Of a stretch of 64,000 bases of DNA, positions 1 to 12,400 are shown one piece after another. The translations under genes and the position numbers were made by a program. The DNA lies in contig SIJG01000085.1 of NCBI GenBank assembly GCA_023374025.1, positions 77,773-141,772 of the forward strand, given 5' to 3'. This DNA is from Heterodera schachtii. Its lineage: Eukaryota; Nematoda; Chromadorea; Rhabditida; Heteroderidae. Below the pieces are notes generated by a model. It did no database searches, was not told the origin of the DNA, and saw nothing but the letters and a program-made list of their open reading frames with translations. Position 1 is the stretch's first letter. The number at the start of each line of letters is the position of its first letter.

Positions 1-238
1 CGATATTTGTAAATTTTTCTAAGAAAAAATAGGAGTTTTGGGAGCGCGGCGGTGCCGATAGGCGCCGCCGGGGAAAAAATTGGAAATTCTGAGCATTTAT
101 AAACAGGTTTTCAATAAAAATTACCCAATTTATAGGTAAAATTTTGAAAAATTTTAGGGGAATTTATTCTAATTCTTAGGGGTGTAAAGTCGCGTTTCGC
201 GCCAAAATGCGAAACACGAAAGCGAAAGCCCATCCCTG
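1..238. mobile_element. Right part of a hAT-like miniature element cut by the window edge
   Basis: The stretch contains a GC-rich near-palindrome (about 50-76, core GGCGGTGCCGATAGGCGCC), the recurrent line TTCTTAGGGGTGTA near 174, then several GCGAAA-type repeats and an end reading CATCCCTG. The same succession occurs in the complete elements at 35565-36278 and 37358-38436, so I read this as the right half of a related element. The left end and any target duplication lie outside the window. Confidence 0.5.
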
Positions 239-715
239 GTCCGAATGTGTTTTTTTTTTGCTCGTCTACTCCAAGAATTCTTTATCTGTGTAAATTTTAA
301 AAATTAAATTGCCGTAGGCGAAAAAATGGTAGCAAATTTAATCGAAAATGAACAATTTTGAACATTTAGGTATTTTTATGAAAAAAAATTAAGGAAATTT
401 ATTGTAATTTTTTTTCAAAAATTGCAGACATTATGACATTCATTTACGACTAGCCAAGAAGTAAATTATGGACGTTCAAAGAAAAAACAAAAATCGCAAA
501 AAAAAAAAAAAAATTTTTTTTGAATAAAATAAAAAATTAATTAAAAACTGAAACCGACGAGGCAAAATTTGCACCTTTTTATGACACTTTCCTGCCCCAT
601 TTTTTAGACAATGCCAAAAACACCAAAAAATTGAAGTTGGGACAAAATCCAAAATGGTTGATTTGTTGGAAGACCATGGCCTTTCTGCTGCTGGTACTGT
701 TTGTTGTTAAATCAC
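239..715. other. Intronic or intergenic AT-rich DNA
   Basis: No exon-like sequence was seen on either strand. It most likely belongs to the last intron of the minus-strand PGS1 gene, because the exon ending at 716 closes with a GT donor and the second HKD motif expected of the family has not yet been encoded. Confidence 0.4.
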
Positions 716-3700
716 CTGTTTGGTTCGCCTGCACAGTGCGACGGACGAAGTCCAAGGCGTACAGTTCGTACATGGCGGGGATGTGCCCGGACAGTCCGTG
801 CGCACCGAGGAAACCGTTGGCCTGGCACAAAAAAAAAACAATTAAAAAAAAGGCAGTTAATTTTTTTGAAAAACCGTCCCAAATGGAACATTAGAGGCCG
901 GAATTCTGAAAAACCCGGACCAGGAAACTCCGGGTTCTATTACACTTTTCAGAAAAATACAGGAAACCAGCAGACTGACAATGAGAGCCTGGAGAAATTT
1001 TTTGAAAAATTTTCGCATTTCTTTTCGGGAACCTTTTCAATTTTGCATGGGCCGATTTTATTAAAAAAAAATTACAAAAAAAAAACACCTGTGGCGAGGC
1101 GAACACAATTTTGAACGGGGCGCTGCACTTGTGCAGAATGAGGTCGGCGTACGGGTCGAACAGGTTGAAGTAGGCGGAGATCAGCGTGAAATCCAACCGG
1201 TGGAGGTTGTCGTCGCCATTTTGCTGGAAATTCAAAAAAGGGAAAATTTTTGAAAAAAACAGGACAGTTTTTCACAATTGATAAAATATTCTGTTATTTA
1301 TCGGGGAATTTCACAAAATCCACCAAATTTTACAAAAAATTTAAATTTTCCCAATTTTTTTTGCGCTTACGCCGCTGGTTGTGGTGCAGCAGCTGAACAA
1401 TTTGCTGAGCAGCTCCACTTCCTGGTTCACGTTGAACAGTCCCATCTGCAGGAAGGGCACCACAAAAGTGGTGGTGCCGTCGGCACTATCCGGCACTAAA
1501 TTTGGGTAAAAAATGATGCCAAATAATATTTGCCGGACCACCAATTATGTCCCTCTAAAATTCAAAATAAATACGCTTTTTTGACCTAAAATTTGATACC
1601 ATAGCACACCAATTAACATAATTCTTTATCGATGATGGAAGGACATTTGCGGTTTCGCCCAAATTTCATCACCGATAATTGCTCAAGGCCTAACGAGCAT
1701 CTTTTTTTACATTCCTTCCCATTTATGGAGATTCAGCAAGGCTTTTGTAATTCGTTTAAATGATTTTTGATCATTTTGTATCATAAATTAATTCTTCAAC
1801 AGCATGGCCATTCTCCTCATTTCTCTTCCTTTTTCGAATCCAACTCATATTGTCTAATGCGGTTCTGTTGATACGCACCCTTTTTTAAATTTTGCTCGTT
1901 GGACTTTGAGCAAATCATTGGAAATTTAAAAAAAAAAGATGGAAAGTTGTCTAATGAATCATTTCGGAAAGCCGCAACTGTCCGATTTTTGCTTGGGCCG
2001 AAAAATTCAATAAAAAATTGGGCCGCAAATGTCCTAAAATGGCCCTTAAGAAATGGGCCGCAAATGTGGGGATAACCATACATTCCCGTTTTTGGTGGAG
2101 GACAAATGGGCAAAAGTCCGAGGGGTTTTTGGGGTATATTTCCTTTAATATTTGTCCGATTTTGAGGGTATTTTAAAAATTTCAGCGTCGGAGAACCAAA
2201 AAACGACTTATAAAAAGTAGATTTTTCAACAAAAAAAATGTGTTATAATTTTTCTAATTGTAAGAAAATTATTAAAAACTCGAAAAATGATAAATTTCGC
2301 AGTTTTAGTTTTTGTTTTAACAATTTCTAAGAATTTCTTGTCGTTAAAAATGTTTAAAATTTTAAAGAACTTATAGGTCTTTTTTCTAAAAACCCTTGTT
2401 TTGTAAAAAAATTTAGTTTTTCGGTAATGAATTACCAGCCCTCCCCCGCCCCTTTTTGTCTTTCCGCCCATCGTTCCAGGTTCGGCACCCACCCGGTGCT
2501 GGTCCATTTTCCCCTTACTTTTTGTGTCTGTTGCTTTTTGCTTGGCCGCTTTCGCTTTGTACTTGGCGAACAGTTTGTCCACCGCGTCGCAAATTTGGCT
2601 TTGAATGCGCGGGAAGGACCCTAAAAATGTAAAATTTACGAAATATTATTTTTTTCAAAAATTCCTAAAAAATTAATTACATAACCCTCAAAAAATTGCA
2701 TTTTTTGCTGGAAAACATAGAAATTTTCCCAGAATTTTATGGAATCCTTGCCCATTTTTGTACCTGTCTCCGGGTGTATCGGCGAAAGCGTTCCCCCGGC
2801 GGTGAATTCGACGCGTCCGTCCGCCAAAAGACGGAAGGAATTGTCTCCGACGAGATGGAACAGGTCGACGAAGAAGTCGGCCAACAGAGGACAGTCTTCG
2901 ATCAGCAAATAGCGATCACGACGGTTGACAAAGTATTGGTCGGACAAATTGGCACTGAAAAACAATGGGGAGAGATTTTGGAAAAAAATACGATTGAAAA
3001 TAAAAAAAGCAAAATTTTCAAAAAACCAAGGCGTTTTGTACAGCAGCTTCTCCAAATCGCCCCGAAAAATTAAAAAAAATTCTCAAAATTATTAATTTTT
3101 CAAAAATTAGGTAATTTTTCATAATAAAACTTTCGGAAAAAAATTCCTTCAAAATTTTATGATGAATTAAAAATTTCAAAAATTTTTCGTAAATCACTGA
3201 TTTCCTTTTGAAATTTTCATAAAAAATTTTCTAAAAATTTTTCTTGAAAAGTTTCTGTGTTTGAAACGGTCTTCTCCCCAAATTTATTAAATCGTATAAT
3301 AATTTTCTAAAAGTTTTCTTGACTTAATTTGTGTCATTCTAAAGCCAAATGAGTCAGAAATATTTTTTGATTGCGCATTTTTGGTAAAAAATCTTTTTGT
3401 TAAATTTTTTTAAAATAAATTTTAGACTAACAAGGAACCACATACAATTATTTAAATTAGGACATAATTAAGACAGAAAACCCAAAAATCGGGCAAAAAA
3501 GAAAAAACGAACCCCGTGATGAGCACAGTGTCGTCGAAGACGAAGAATTTCATGTGCTGTAGGCCCACAATTTCGTTGGTCCGTTCGGGCAGCACACTTT
3601 TGAGAAGGCCACGCAATTTGGGCGTATGAAAGAGACGGACCTGAAAAAAGTCAAAAAATTTATAAAGAATTTGAACTACCTAATTTAATGGAGTTTTTGA

Positions 3701-4393
3701 ATTGGAAAGTTTTAAGAAATTGCGAAATTTTCAACTTTTTTGGAGTAATTTCGTTGCCCAAAAACTCAACATTACACATACAAAATGCATTTAAAATGTC
3801 AAAAAAATGTTAAAATCGAAGGGTAATAATACCGCCCCGGGGCGACAACCTTTTTTTTTTTGCTTTTAACGCCATTTTTGCGGAGCGTTTTTTTATTTTT
3901 TAGGCGAGAGGTCTTGGCGCGGTAAAAATCTGAATTTTTTAGGAGTTTGTAACAGATTTTCATGAAAAAATTGACCAATTTTGTGGATTTTTAGAGAAGA
4001 GAGAGAAGGTCGGCAGTGTCTGGCGCTAAGTTTTTTTTTAAAGAAATTTCAAATTTTTAGAAAAAATTGAAAATGGGGAAGAGCATGAACTATGAACATG
4101 AAAAACAAAAATTTCCAACAAAAACTGCTATTCCAACCCCTCGACACTCACACCTCCACATTGTCGTAGATGCACAGCGGTGCCAGCATTGTCGTGGACG
4201 ACTTGCCGTCGTTGGCGGTTGCGCCGCGCGTGGCACGGAAAAAGTCGAGCAAAATGCGAACTTCGACGGGGCGTTTGGTCGCCACACTTTTTGCCGCGAC
4301 CGCCAACCGATGGACCAACCGCTGCTCCAACGCATCGGTGCCCAAATAGAGGGCGGACAGCACAACGCGACGCTTTGCGGACTCAACGCGTTG
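716..4393 (-). CDS. pgs-1: CDP-diacylglycerol--glycerol-3-phosphate 3-phosphatidyltransferase (PGS1), partial, 7 exons
   Basis: Phosphatidylglycerophosphate synthase makes PGP from CDP-diacylglycerol and glycerol-3-phosphate in mitochondria, the first committed step towards phosphatidylglycerol and cardiolipin. Exons in coding order: 4393-4154, 3640-3513, 2954-2764, 2620-2519, 1495-1371, 1223-1089, 821-716; all phases join (0,0,2,1,1,0,0). Recognisable pieces are AKRRVVLSALYLGTDALEQR, then LLDFFRATRG, the first phospholipase-D HKD motif (QHMKFFVFDD), ANLSDQYFVNRRDRY, the ISAYFNL segment and ANGFLGAHGLSGHIP, all in the order known for animal PGS1. The second HKD motif and the C-terminus lie beyond the left edge. 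The N-terminal targeting exon should lie between 4394 and 6488 but was not found. That interval is mostly a nested pair of miniature elements (4697-5884). The family assignment is strong; the exact exon edges are hand-placed. Confidence 0.9.
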
Positions 4394-4696
4394 CTGAAAA
4401 AGGGGGGGGGGGAAGGAAATGGGAGGGATTGGCATTTTGAAAAGACGGCAAAATGCGAACAATGAATGGGTTGGTCATTAAAAAACATAAAAACTCGCAC
4501 AGAAAAAACAAACATTCATACCATTCTGGGAGACCTTTTTTAAATTTAAGTATTTGGAATTTTTCAGAAAAAAAATCTGGATATAAAGGGTTGAAAAATG
4601 AAAGAAATTTCATCAGAATTACTAAACCCAAGAATTCTTAGCTTCATCGGATTTATTATTTTTATATTTTCTTTTTTTTTTTTGTTAATTTATCAT

Positions 4697-5884
4697 TAGG
4701 GCTGCTAATTTTATGTAAATACATATTTTTTTCCTGGATTCTCCATGCTCTAAATAGTAGGAAAACACTTTCTTTTTTGTGTTTGCGAACAAAAGTTGAG
4801 ACTTTTATTTACATATTTTTACATATTTTGGGATTTTTCTACATATTACTAGGGATGATATTTATAGGCACTAAAAACCGTCAAAATAGGTAGGCCTTAG
4901 GCTCTAAAAAACCCCCAAAATAGGCCTTAAAAATGGAAAATAGGCACTAAAAACCTCGTTTTTAGGGATGTAAAATGACAAAATGTATTCAAAAAAGTAA
5001 AAAAATTAGGCCAAATCAGTACTGAGATATATAATTTTTAAAGCACAAATTATTGTCAAGAAAATAAATAAATAAATTTTTGATATGAATTTTTGAAAAG
5101 TTTTTCATTTCTTATGGGTGTATTTTTGAAAAAATTTCGGGTCGATTCTTAAGGGTGTATTTTTTTTTTAAATTTTAAGTCGATTCTTAGGGGTGCATTT
5201 TTCCTTTTTATTACATTTTTGTTAATAATTTTGGGCAAAATGCCAAAATAGGCAAAAATAGGCTCTTTCAAAATTTTTTAGGCTTTTTAGGCGCTAAAAA
5301 TAAAAGCCTAGAAAATAGGCACTAATAACTCGAAAAGTAGCTTAACAACAGCCCAAAAAAACATGTTTTTTGTGCGTTTCAGGCCACGGGGAGCTCAGGA
5401 AAAAAATAGGCTTTTGCCTAAAAATATCATCCCTACATATTACATATGTACATATTTTTATACATATTTTGGACTTTTTCCTAAATATTTCGCAACTTTT
5501 CGTACATATTTTCATTTTTTTAAACATATTTTGAGGATTTTGGAAAATTTATAGAAATTTTTTGTGAAAAATTAAAAAAAAAATTTTTTTTTTGAAAATG
5601 TATCCCTAAAAATCGTTTTTTTTTCAAAAAATTATATATTAAAAATAATTTTTAAATACTAAAATGTAATTCTAAGCCATTTTTGTCATTTTTATTCCAT
5701 TTAGTGCCTATTTCACTTTTTACAAAGAATTTTTTTCCAAAAAATAACCATTAAAAAAATTTTATTTACATATTTTAGTACATATTTGGGGGTTTTTGTA
5801 CATATTTCATACATATTTTAGCATTTTTTTACATATTTTATTTACATAATTCGCGATTTTTCTTACATAAAATTAGCAGCCCTA
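4697..5884. mobile_element. hAT-like miniature element, motif TACATATTTT, host of a nested element
   Basis: The ends are perfect inverted repeats starting TAGGGCTGCTAATTTTATGT and are flanked by an exact 8-bp duplication TTTATCAT (4689-4696 and 5885-5892). TAGGGCTG ends and 8-bp target duplications are hallmarks of the hAT superfamily. The subterminal regions carry many copies of TACATATTTT. No transposase is encoded. The 4850-5435 element is inserted in it. It probably lies in the 5' intron of PGS1. Confidence 0.9.
4850..5435. mobile_element. Nested hAT-like miniature element, motif TAGGC(A)CTAAAAA
   Basis: Ends TAGGGATGATATTT and AAATATCATCCCTA, with an exact 8-bp duplication CATATTAC (4842-4849 and 5436-5443). 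Subterminal DNA is built on the motif AATAGGC / GGCACTAAAAA. The middle carries the recurrent line GTCGATTCTTAGGGGTG and, near the right end, TAGCTTAACAAC and GGGGAGCTCAGG. The same backbone is found at 16204-16776, but with TAGTT in place of TAGGC throughout. Confidence 0.92.
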
Positions 5885-6488
5885 TTTATCATATTGTTAG
5901 ACAGAAAAATTTCGTTAAAATATTTTTTTTCCAAATTCTTTTTGGTAAAGGTAAATTCTCAGGAGGGGACGACTTCAGAAAACCATGGATTTTTGGTTTG
6001 ATTAAACCAAATTTGAAAGAAAAACAAAAACAGACACAATGTGTAAATATGTATAACCAAAAAACGGACCAACAAAGTGTTGTAAAAATGGTCGGGTGAG
6101 CGCAAAAAATGGACGGACGACGAAGGGACGGGGAAACAAAGGTTGGAATCATTTTCACAATTGAGCAATGAAGAGAACAATGGAGAGGGGGAGGAGGAGG
6201 ACATTTTGAACTTCTGCTGATGGGGCTACACAATTATAATTAGGTAAATTAGTAATTAATCAATTTGTGAAAAATAAATAAATATATTTTCCCTTTTAAT
6301 TTTAGGGAATAAATAACATAAAAATGAGCAAAATGGTCACAATAAAATTTTATACATCAGCAGAGAAAATGAATAATCAAATGAATGTGGAGAAAACAAA
6401 TCACTGATCAAAATAAAACAACAAAAAATTGATCGGTGAATAATTGGTCGAAAAAACACGTTAAGTTTTTCATTTTGTCCATTTTCAA
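5885..6488. other. Gene-poor spacer between PGS1 and the next minus-strand gene
   Basis: No convincing exon. A GC-richer patch near 6090-6215 (purine-rich on the plus strand) could be the missing PGS1 N-terminus or its 5' leader, but no start codon with matching phase to the exon at 4393 could be fixed. Confidence 0.3.
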
Positions 6489-9400
6489 TCAATTTGCGGT
6501 GGCCGCCGCCATGTTCATCACTGTGCGCTTCAAAATGGCACGGTCCGGCACATTCAGTGCCTTCCAATCGGCCAACTCGCACAGCAGCACGCCGTACGAC
6601 CCGAACAATTGGCCCGTCGAATTTGCGCCGTCGAGCCGTCGTCGCTTCGATTCGCCCGCGGCGCCGTCGAACTTTAACAATTGGACCACCGCGTTGCACA
6701 CCTTTTCGCACAGCGGCTGAATTTGCCGACTTCGCCGGTTCTGTTGGGAATGTGAATGAATGGGCGGAATGGAAAAAGTGCCAAAAATGCGAAAAAGAGG
6801 GGGAGGGGCAAAAAAAAGTGCCGTAAAAGAAGGACAAAGTGTGTCAAATGGAAAGCAGTCCAATTCCGCACTGTCGCATCAACTAATTCAAAAAAATGCA
6901 CTACGTTTCCCCCCCCCCCCCTCCGCACAAAATTTTTTTTTTTAATTTTAAATTTCAACTTGGAAACTTTAAAAAATCAAAAAAAAATTAAATTTTTTCT
7001 AGCGATTTATTCAATTATGATAAATTACGAAATTTAAAAAAAAATTCTTTGATTTTTCTCATAAATTTTTTTTTTAATTTTGGGAAACTACGAGGGGAAA
7101 ATGAAATACCATCCCCTCATTTCTTCACCCCACGCTTAAACTGCTGCCTGTACTTGTTGCAAAAGTCGGAGCAACGATTGGAGCGCAATGGTCGCCGTTT
7201 GAATGAGCGGCGGCGGCGTTGGCGTTCCGTCGTTGTCCCCGTCGGCTTTTCCTCGCCCCGTGTCACCGCCGTTGCCGTCGTCGTCGTCCATGCCGCCCAA
7301 ATTGTTGCGCAATGCCACGGTGATCAGATCGAGTGAGATCAGCAGCAGGGCACAGTGGGGCGAATTCTTGAGCTCACGGCCCCCTGCCAAAGTGTCGACC
7401 AATTGCTGCACTTTGGCACTCAACAGGGGCATATACCTGCGAAAAACGAAGGATTTGGGGGTGAAAAAATTGGCATTAAAGTTTGAATTTGCCACAAAAA
7501 TGGAATAATTTATGAGTGTCCAAATGACTTTAAAATTTTTGTGTAGAGCACAGTCGATTTTTTTACAAAAAAATTGTCTTTTTTTTTTTTGGCTCCGACG
7601 GTAAAAGTGATCAGAAAAATCGGTAAATGACTACCAAAAATGCGTTGCTTTGATGCGATTTTCCCTTTTTCATTTTAATAAGTATTTGTCATGGGTTCGG
7701 AAGTCGAAAATTAAAATTTTTCGAGATTCACATCAAGGGTGGGTGGGGGGGGGGTGAAGAAAACGAAATGAGGAAAGCATGAAATTGTATTTGATCAAAC
7801 AAAAATTAAAAACATTTATAAATGGGAGCAGCTCGTTTCCCCCGAGAAATTAAAAAAATTTTTTTTGTTAACCAGAAATTTTTCAAGATAATGAGATCTA
7901 ATCACTAATTAATTTATGAATAAAATTAGGTTAAAGCCAAATTGAGATCGACAGCCAAATTTTGAAAAATTGAGTGCAATTTCAAGATTTTGCCAGCGTC
8001 TATAGAAAAATTTAGAAATTTTCCAAAAACATTTTATTTGAAACAACTGAATATCAATATTTTCTTTATAAAAATTTAGTCCCAAAAAGGCACGGATCGC
8101 ATTTGCGGATTCAAGTTACCGCGGTCGTGAATCGCGGAAAGAGGACGCGAATCGCGTTCGCGCTCCGCCGCTTAAGCACTACAAATCAATCTAATCACTG
8201 ATTTATCGAAAAATCAATGAAATTTAAGGGATTTGGAGAACCCCAAAATGTCAGAAATTGGAAATCTGCGCCATCATTGATTTGTACATCAGTAATTCGC
8301 CAATTGAACTGATCATTTTTAAATTTAAATCGCATAAAATTCATTTTTTTTTTCGTTTCGTTTCGTACGAAAACGGTTATTTGCCAACAATCGCCGCAGA
8401 TAAAGCTGAAAAATGAAAATTTTTATGAAATTTGCAAATTTTTGTTTTTTATTGTTTTCGAATTTTTATTTTTGTTTCGAATTGTTACCCATTCCCAATA
8501 TTCAGTAAATTTTTCAAAATTTTGCGCCAAAAATCATCCAAACTCAGTGAGTTTTTTTGTCCCATTTTTAGGCATTTTCCAATGCTTCTCCGATTTCTTT
8601 TTATAAAAAAATATTTTTTAATATATTTGTAGAATTTTTGATAAACATTTTCGTTTATTTAGGGGTAAATACTTCGTAAATATTTGGGAATTTTTCAATC
8701 TTTTTGCAAAAACAGAAAGATTTTGTTAACCAAAAAAATTGCGATTTGCGCTCAAACCGGCTCCAGCCGAATACAACCGCCAGAGCTCATATGAGTGGCC
8801 TCTAGGGCCAGCGGATATGTTTTGGCCATTGCCAGGCCGAATAAGCGACACAGCTCCACGTATGTCATGTACGTGTTCCACCGCTGGTTGCCCGTCCCGC
8901 GACCGTGCGTGCGCGCATGGGTAAGGAGGGGATAGCGCAGCCAGCCCGGCCACAGGAACCAACGGTGAAATAGAGGGAAACGGCGCCGGCGAGCAATCGC
9001 ACGTCTTCGATGGCAATCGTTTTTACTATATAGGATCAAAAATTGGATTTGGTTTTTGGCTGGGGTGTAAAAAGGGCGAGGAATGGGTGGCAGAGGAGCG
9101 CACTACCCATGTACTATTTCCCCGTAGCGCTCGTTTCTTTCCGTTTAATAATGATATGGATGTGTACTATTTCTCCTCTTTATCTTTTTTTTCTCAATTT
9201 TCATTGACAAACCGTAATAGGCACTTCTTTCTTTCTTTCTCACCAACTGTAAAAAAAACATGGAGAGAAAGAGAGAGATAGAAAAACATGACAGAGAGGG
9301 AGCTGAGAGAGAGAGAGATGATAGAGAGAAGAGAAAGAGAGAGAAGAGAGAGAAGAGAAAGAGAGAGAAAGAGAAAGCGCGTGATAGAAAGAATGAGAGG

Positions 9401-12400
9401 AGATAGGGAGAGAGAAATATTTAACCACCCGCCGCTCACATTTAATTATTTGAGTTATTTCTTAATAATAGTTAAATAATATTTATTATTCTATTTTTTC
9501 TCTATTTTCATCTATTGAATCTTCTCCTGTGTTGTTAAGCTGAAAATTTGCAAATCAATAAAAATTAAATGGACTTTGGGTGCTAGGTCGAAGGACAAAA
9601 AGTGAAAAATTTGCTAAGTTTTTGACTAAATCCACTCAAAACATTTCTCAAACGCAACCAAATTGCACAATCTTGGTATCATACGATAGCCCTACGAGTT
9701 CTCTATTAGCCTGCCAAATTTCAAAAAATTTTTATTAAGTTTTTCAAAAGTTCTAGCCAAAAAAATGAAAAAATTGTCGTAACTTTTGAAAAACTTAATA
9801 AAATTTTTTGAAATTTGACATGCTAATAGAGAATTCTTAGAGCTATCGTATGATACCAAGATTGTGCAATTTGGTTGCGTCTGAGAAAAGTTATGAGTGG
9901 ATAAAGTCAAAAATTTATTTTGCGCCGAAAAATCACAAAATTTTCAAAAAATAACAATGATCCTTTTTATTGAGTTAATTGATTTTGTGATACTTTTAAA
10001 TAGTTAAAATTTTGTGATCATTTAAAAAAGGTATATGGCCCTAGAATTATGGAATTTTTTCAAATTAACAGTCAATAAAATGCCCACCGTGAGAATTGCA
10101 CGTCTCGACAGTTGCGGAAATGCTGAACCAATTGGTGCGCCTTGTTCAGTGCCAAGTCCACCTCGGGGCCTCCCTTTCCCATTTTGGTGATCAGTTCAAA
10201 AATCTCGTTGATCGTTCCAGTGATCAGCCGGTCGAATTTTGCCTGGGTGATGTGCTGGGTGCGGTTGAGTTGGGCGGCAGGAGTAGTGCCAAGGGAAGCG
10301 GCGGTGGTGAACATTCCGACAAAAAGGGATTTGGACGGAACGCCTGGGAAAACGGCATGGCATTATACCACAACGGAAAATTGTGAATGAGTGCATTCCT
10401 CCGTCGGTCGCCCACTCACTGACCGGGGAATTTGCGGCACACCATTTGGTACAGCATGTTCAGCCCGTGCCGTCGTCGGTCGCCGCCGGATACACCGAAA
10501 GGGGAGCTGGTCAATTTGGCGTGCAGAAGTTTGTCCACATGAGCACGGTAAGAGCGCGTGAACGTCTCCAACAGATCGGCGGAGGAGGGAGCTATTTTAG
10601 GGAGAGGGAGGGTCGTAAATTATGACGGGAATTGATTTTGGCACTAAACCCAAACCCCGGGGTGGCGATGGCATTGGGCGGCTGAGCGAATTGGCCAAGA
10701 CGGAGCAGAACAGTCGGATGGAGTCCAACGCATTGAACGCCGTTTCCTTCTGTAACGGTATAAAAATTAGGGGCCATGGCGGAAAACAAAGGCATTATTG
10801 TAGCAGCATTTAAAAAACTGAGATCCGACGGTTCCGATCGGAGGAGGCGCATGGAAAGATTTTGACAAAATTTAATTTTAAAAAATTCCAAAAATATTAT
10901 TTTATTTTCCAGAGTTTTGAGTAATATACGGTAGCAAATTATTTATTTTTTTGCATAATGACACCACCCGAACTGACCATGTCAGGAGTGAACTGTTGGT
11001 CAATGTCCTGGAAATAAAACCCATTAAATAATGCAAATTGTTAGGGAATTAATTATGTAATTAATTAATTGCCTCCAAAACGTAAAGGGCCAACACAAAG
11101 CATTGCTCCCCGTTGAGTACTAATTGTAAGCCAACTTTGGTGTCCTCCGCCGGTGCGCCGCACACTTTGGCCACAAAAGTGACCACCAAAGAGGGACAAA
11201 AACTGTGGGGAAAAAGGGGAGAAAAATTGGAAAAAAATGGCAAAAAAATGGAGGAATATGAGACGGACGAGACGATCACCTCGAATTGAAAGAGTTGAGC
11301 AGAAAAGTGACTGGAAAAGAAGAGAAATAAATTAGAAATGAAAAGAATGGTCACCAGGCCAAAGAATCGTTTGATTAAAATTTTCAAAAAAAAAAATTAG
11401 AAAATTTTTAATAAGAAAATTTAAAGAAAAGATTTGACAATTTTCTAGCTATTTTTCGTAAAAATTATTAATTCATCACAAAATTTTGATTAACGCTAGA
11501 AAAAGTTTTCAGTTTTTTTTTTTTTGAAATCTCTTTTATAAATCTTTCTAATAATAAGAATATTTTCTTGAAATTTTCTGTAACTTTTCCAAGATTTTTG
11601 ATCTTGAAAAATTGCTAACAAGGGAACATTCCGAACTGTCACCACTCAGACCGCTTTAAAACCGCTTTTATCTTGTAGAGCATAGTCGATTTGCTATAGC
11701 CAATTTTCGGCTTTTTTGGCTCCGGCGTCAAAAATGATCAGAAAAAAATAATCAAAGTTTCGAAAAATCAATAAAAATTACAAAATTTTTAAAAATTCAT
11801 AAAAAATTCAAAAACAATGAAAGAGTAAGTAAACTTATTTTAAAATGATTAGCAAACATTCTCTATCAAATAGCATTAAAAACAAATTTAAAGGTGGAGT
11901 AATACTTTGAAAAAAATTCATCATCTGTCGAGCGGATCCAAACCCACGACTAATGGTCCATTAAGTGTAAGAGGAAAAAATAAATCAAATTAGCAATTTT
12001 TTGCTGGGTTTTTCATTTGATCATTTTTTTCTGATCATTTTTGGCGCCGGAGCCGAAAAAGCCGAAAATGGCAATAGCAAATCGACTATGCTCTACAAGA
12101 TAAAAGCGGTTTTAAAACGATCTGAGTGGTGACAATTCGGAATGTTCCCATGAAATTTTGATATTTTTAAAAGAAAATTTTGGTGGCGAATTTTGTCCAA
12201 GCAAAATTTCGGGCTGCAAATTTTGGAATGCACGAGGACAAATTCCTTGTAAATGCCATTTTAAAAAATTTTAAGAGGGCGGGGGATTAGATTGGCATTG
12301 GACAACAAATTTTCCGAATTTACTCAATTTTCAACGCATTTATTTAATTTTCCCACCACTTACCGCTCCGTTTGATCACCGCCGCGGCCGCGCAATGGGC

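Noticed and set aside
9194..9479. Leu/Ser-rich and Arg/Glu-rich frames
   Set aside because: Composition artefacts of the GA microsatellite.
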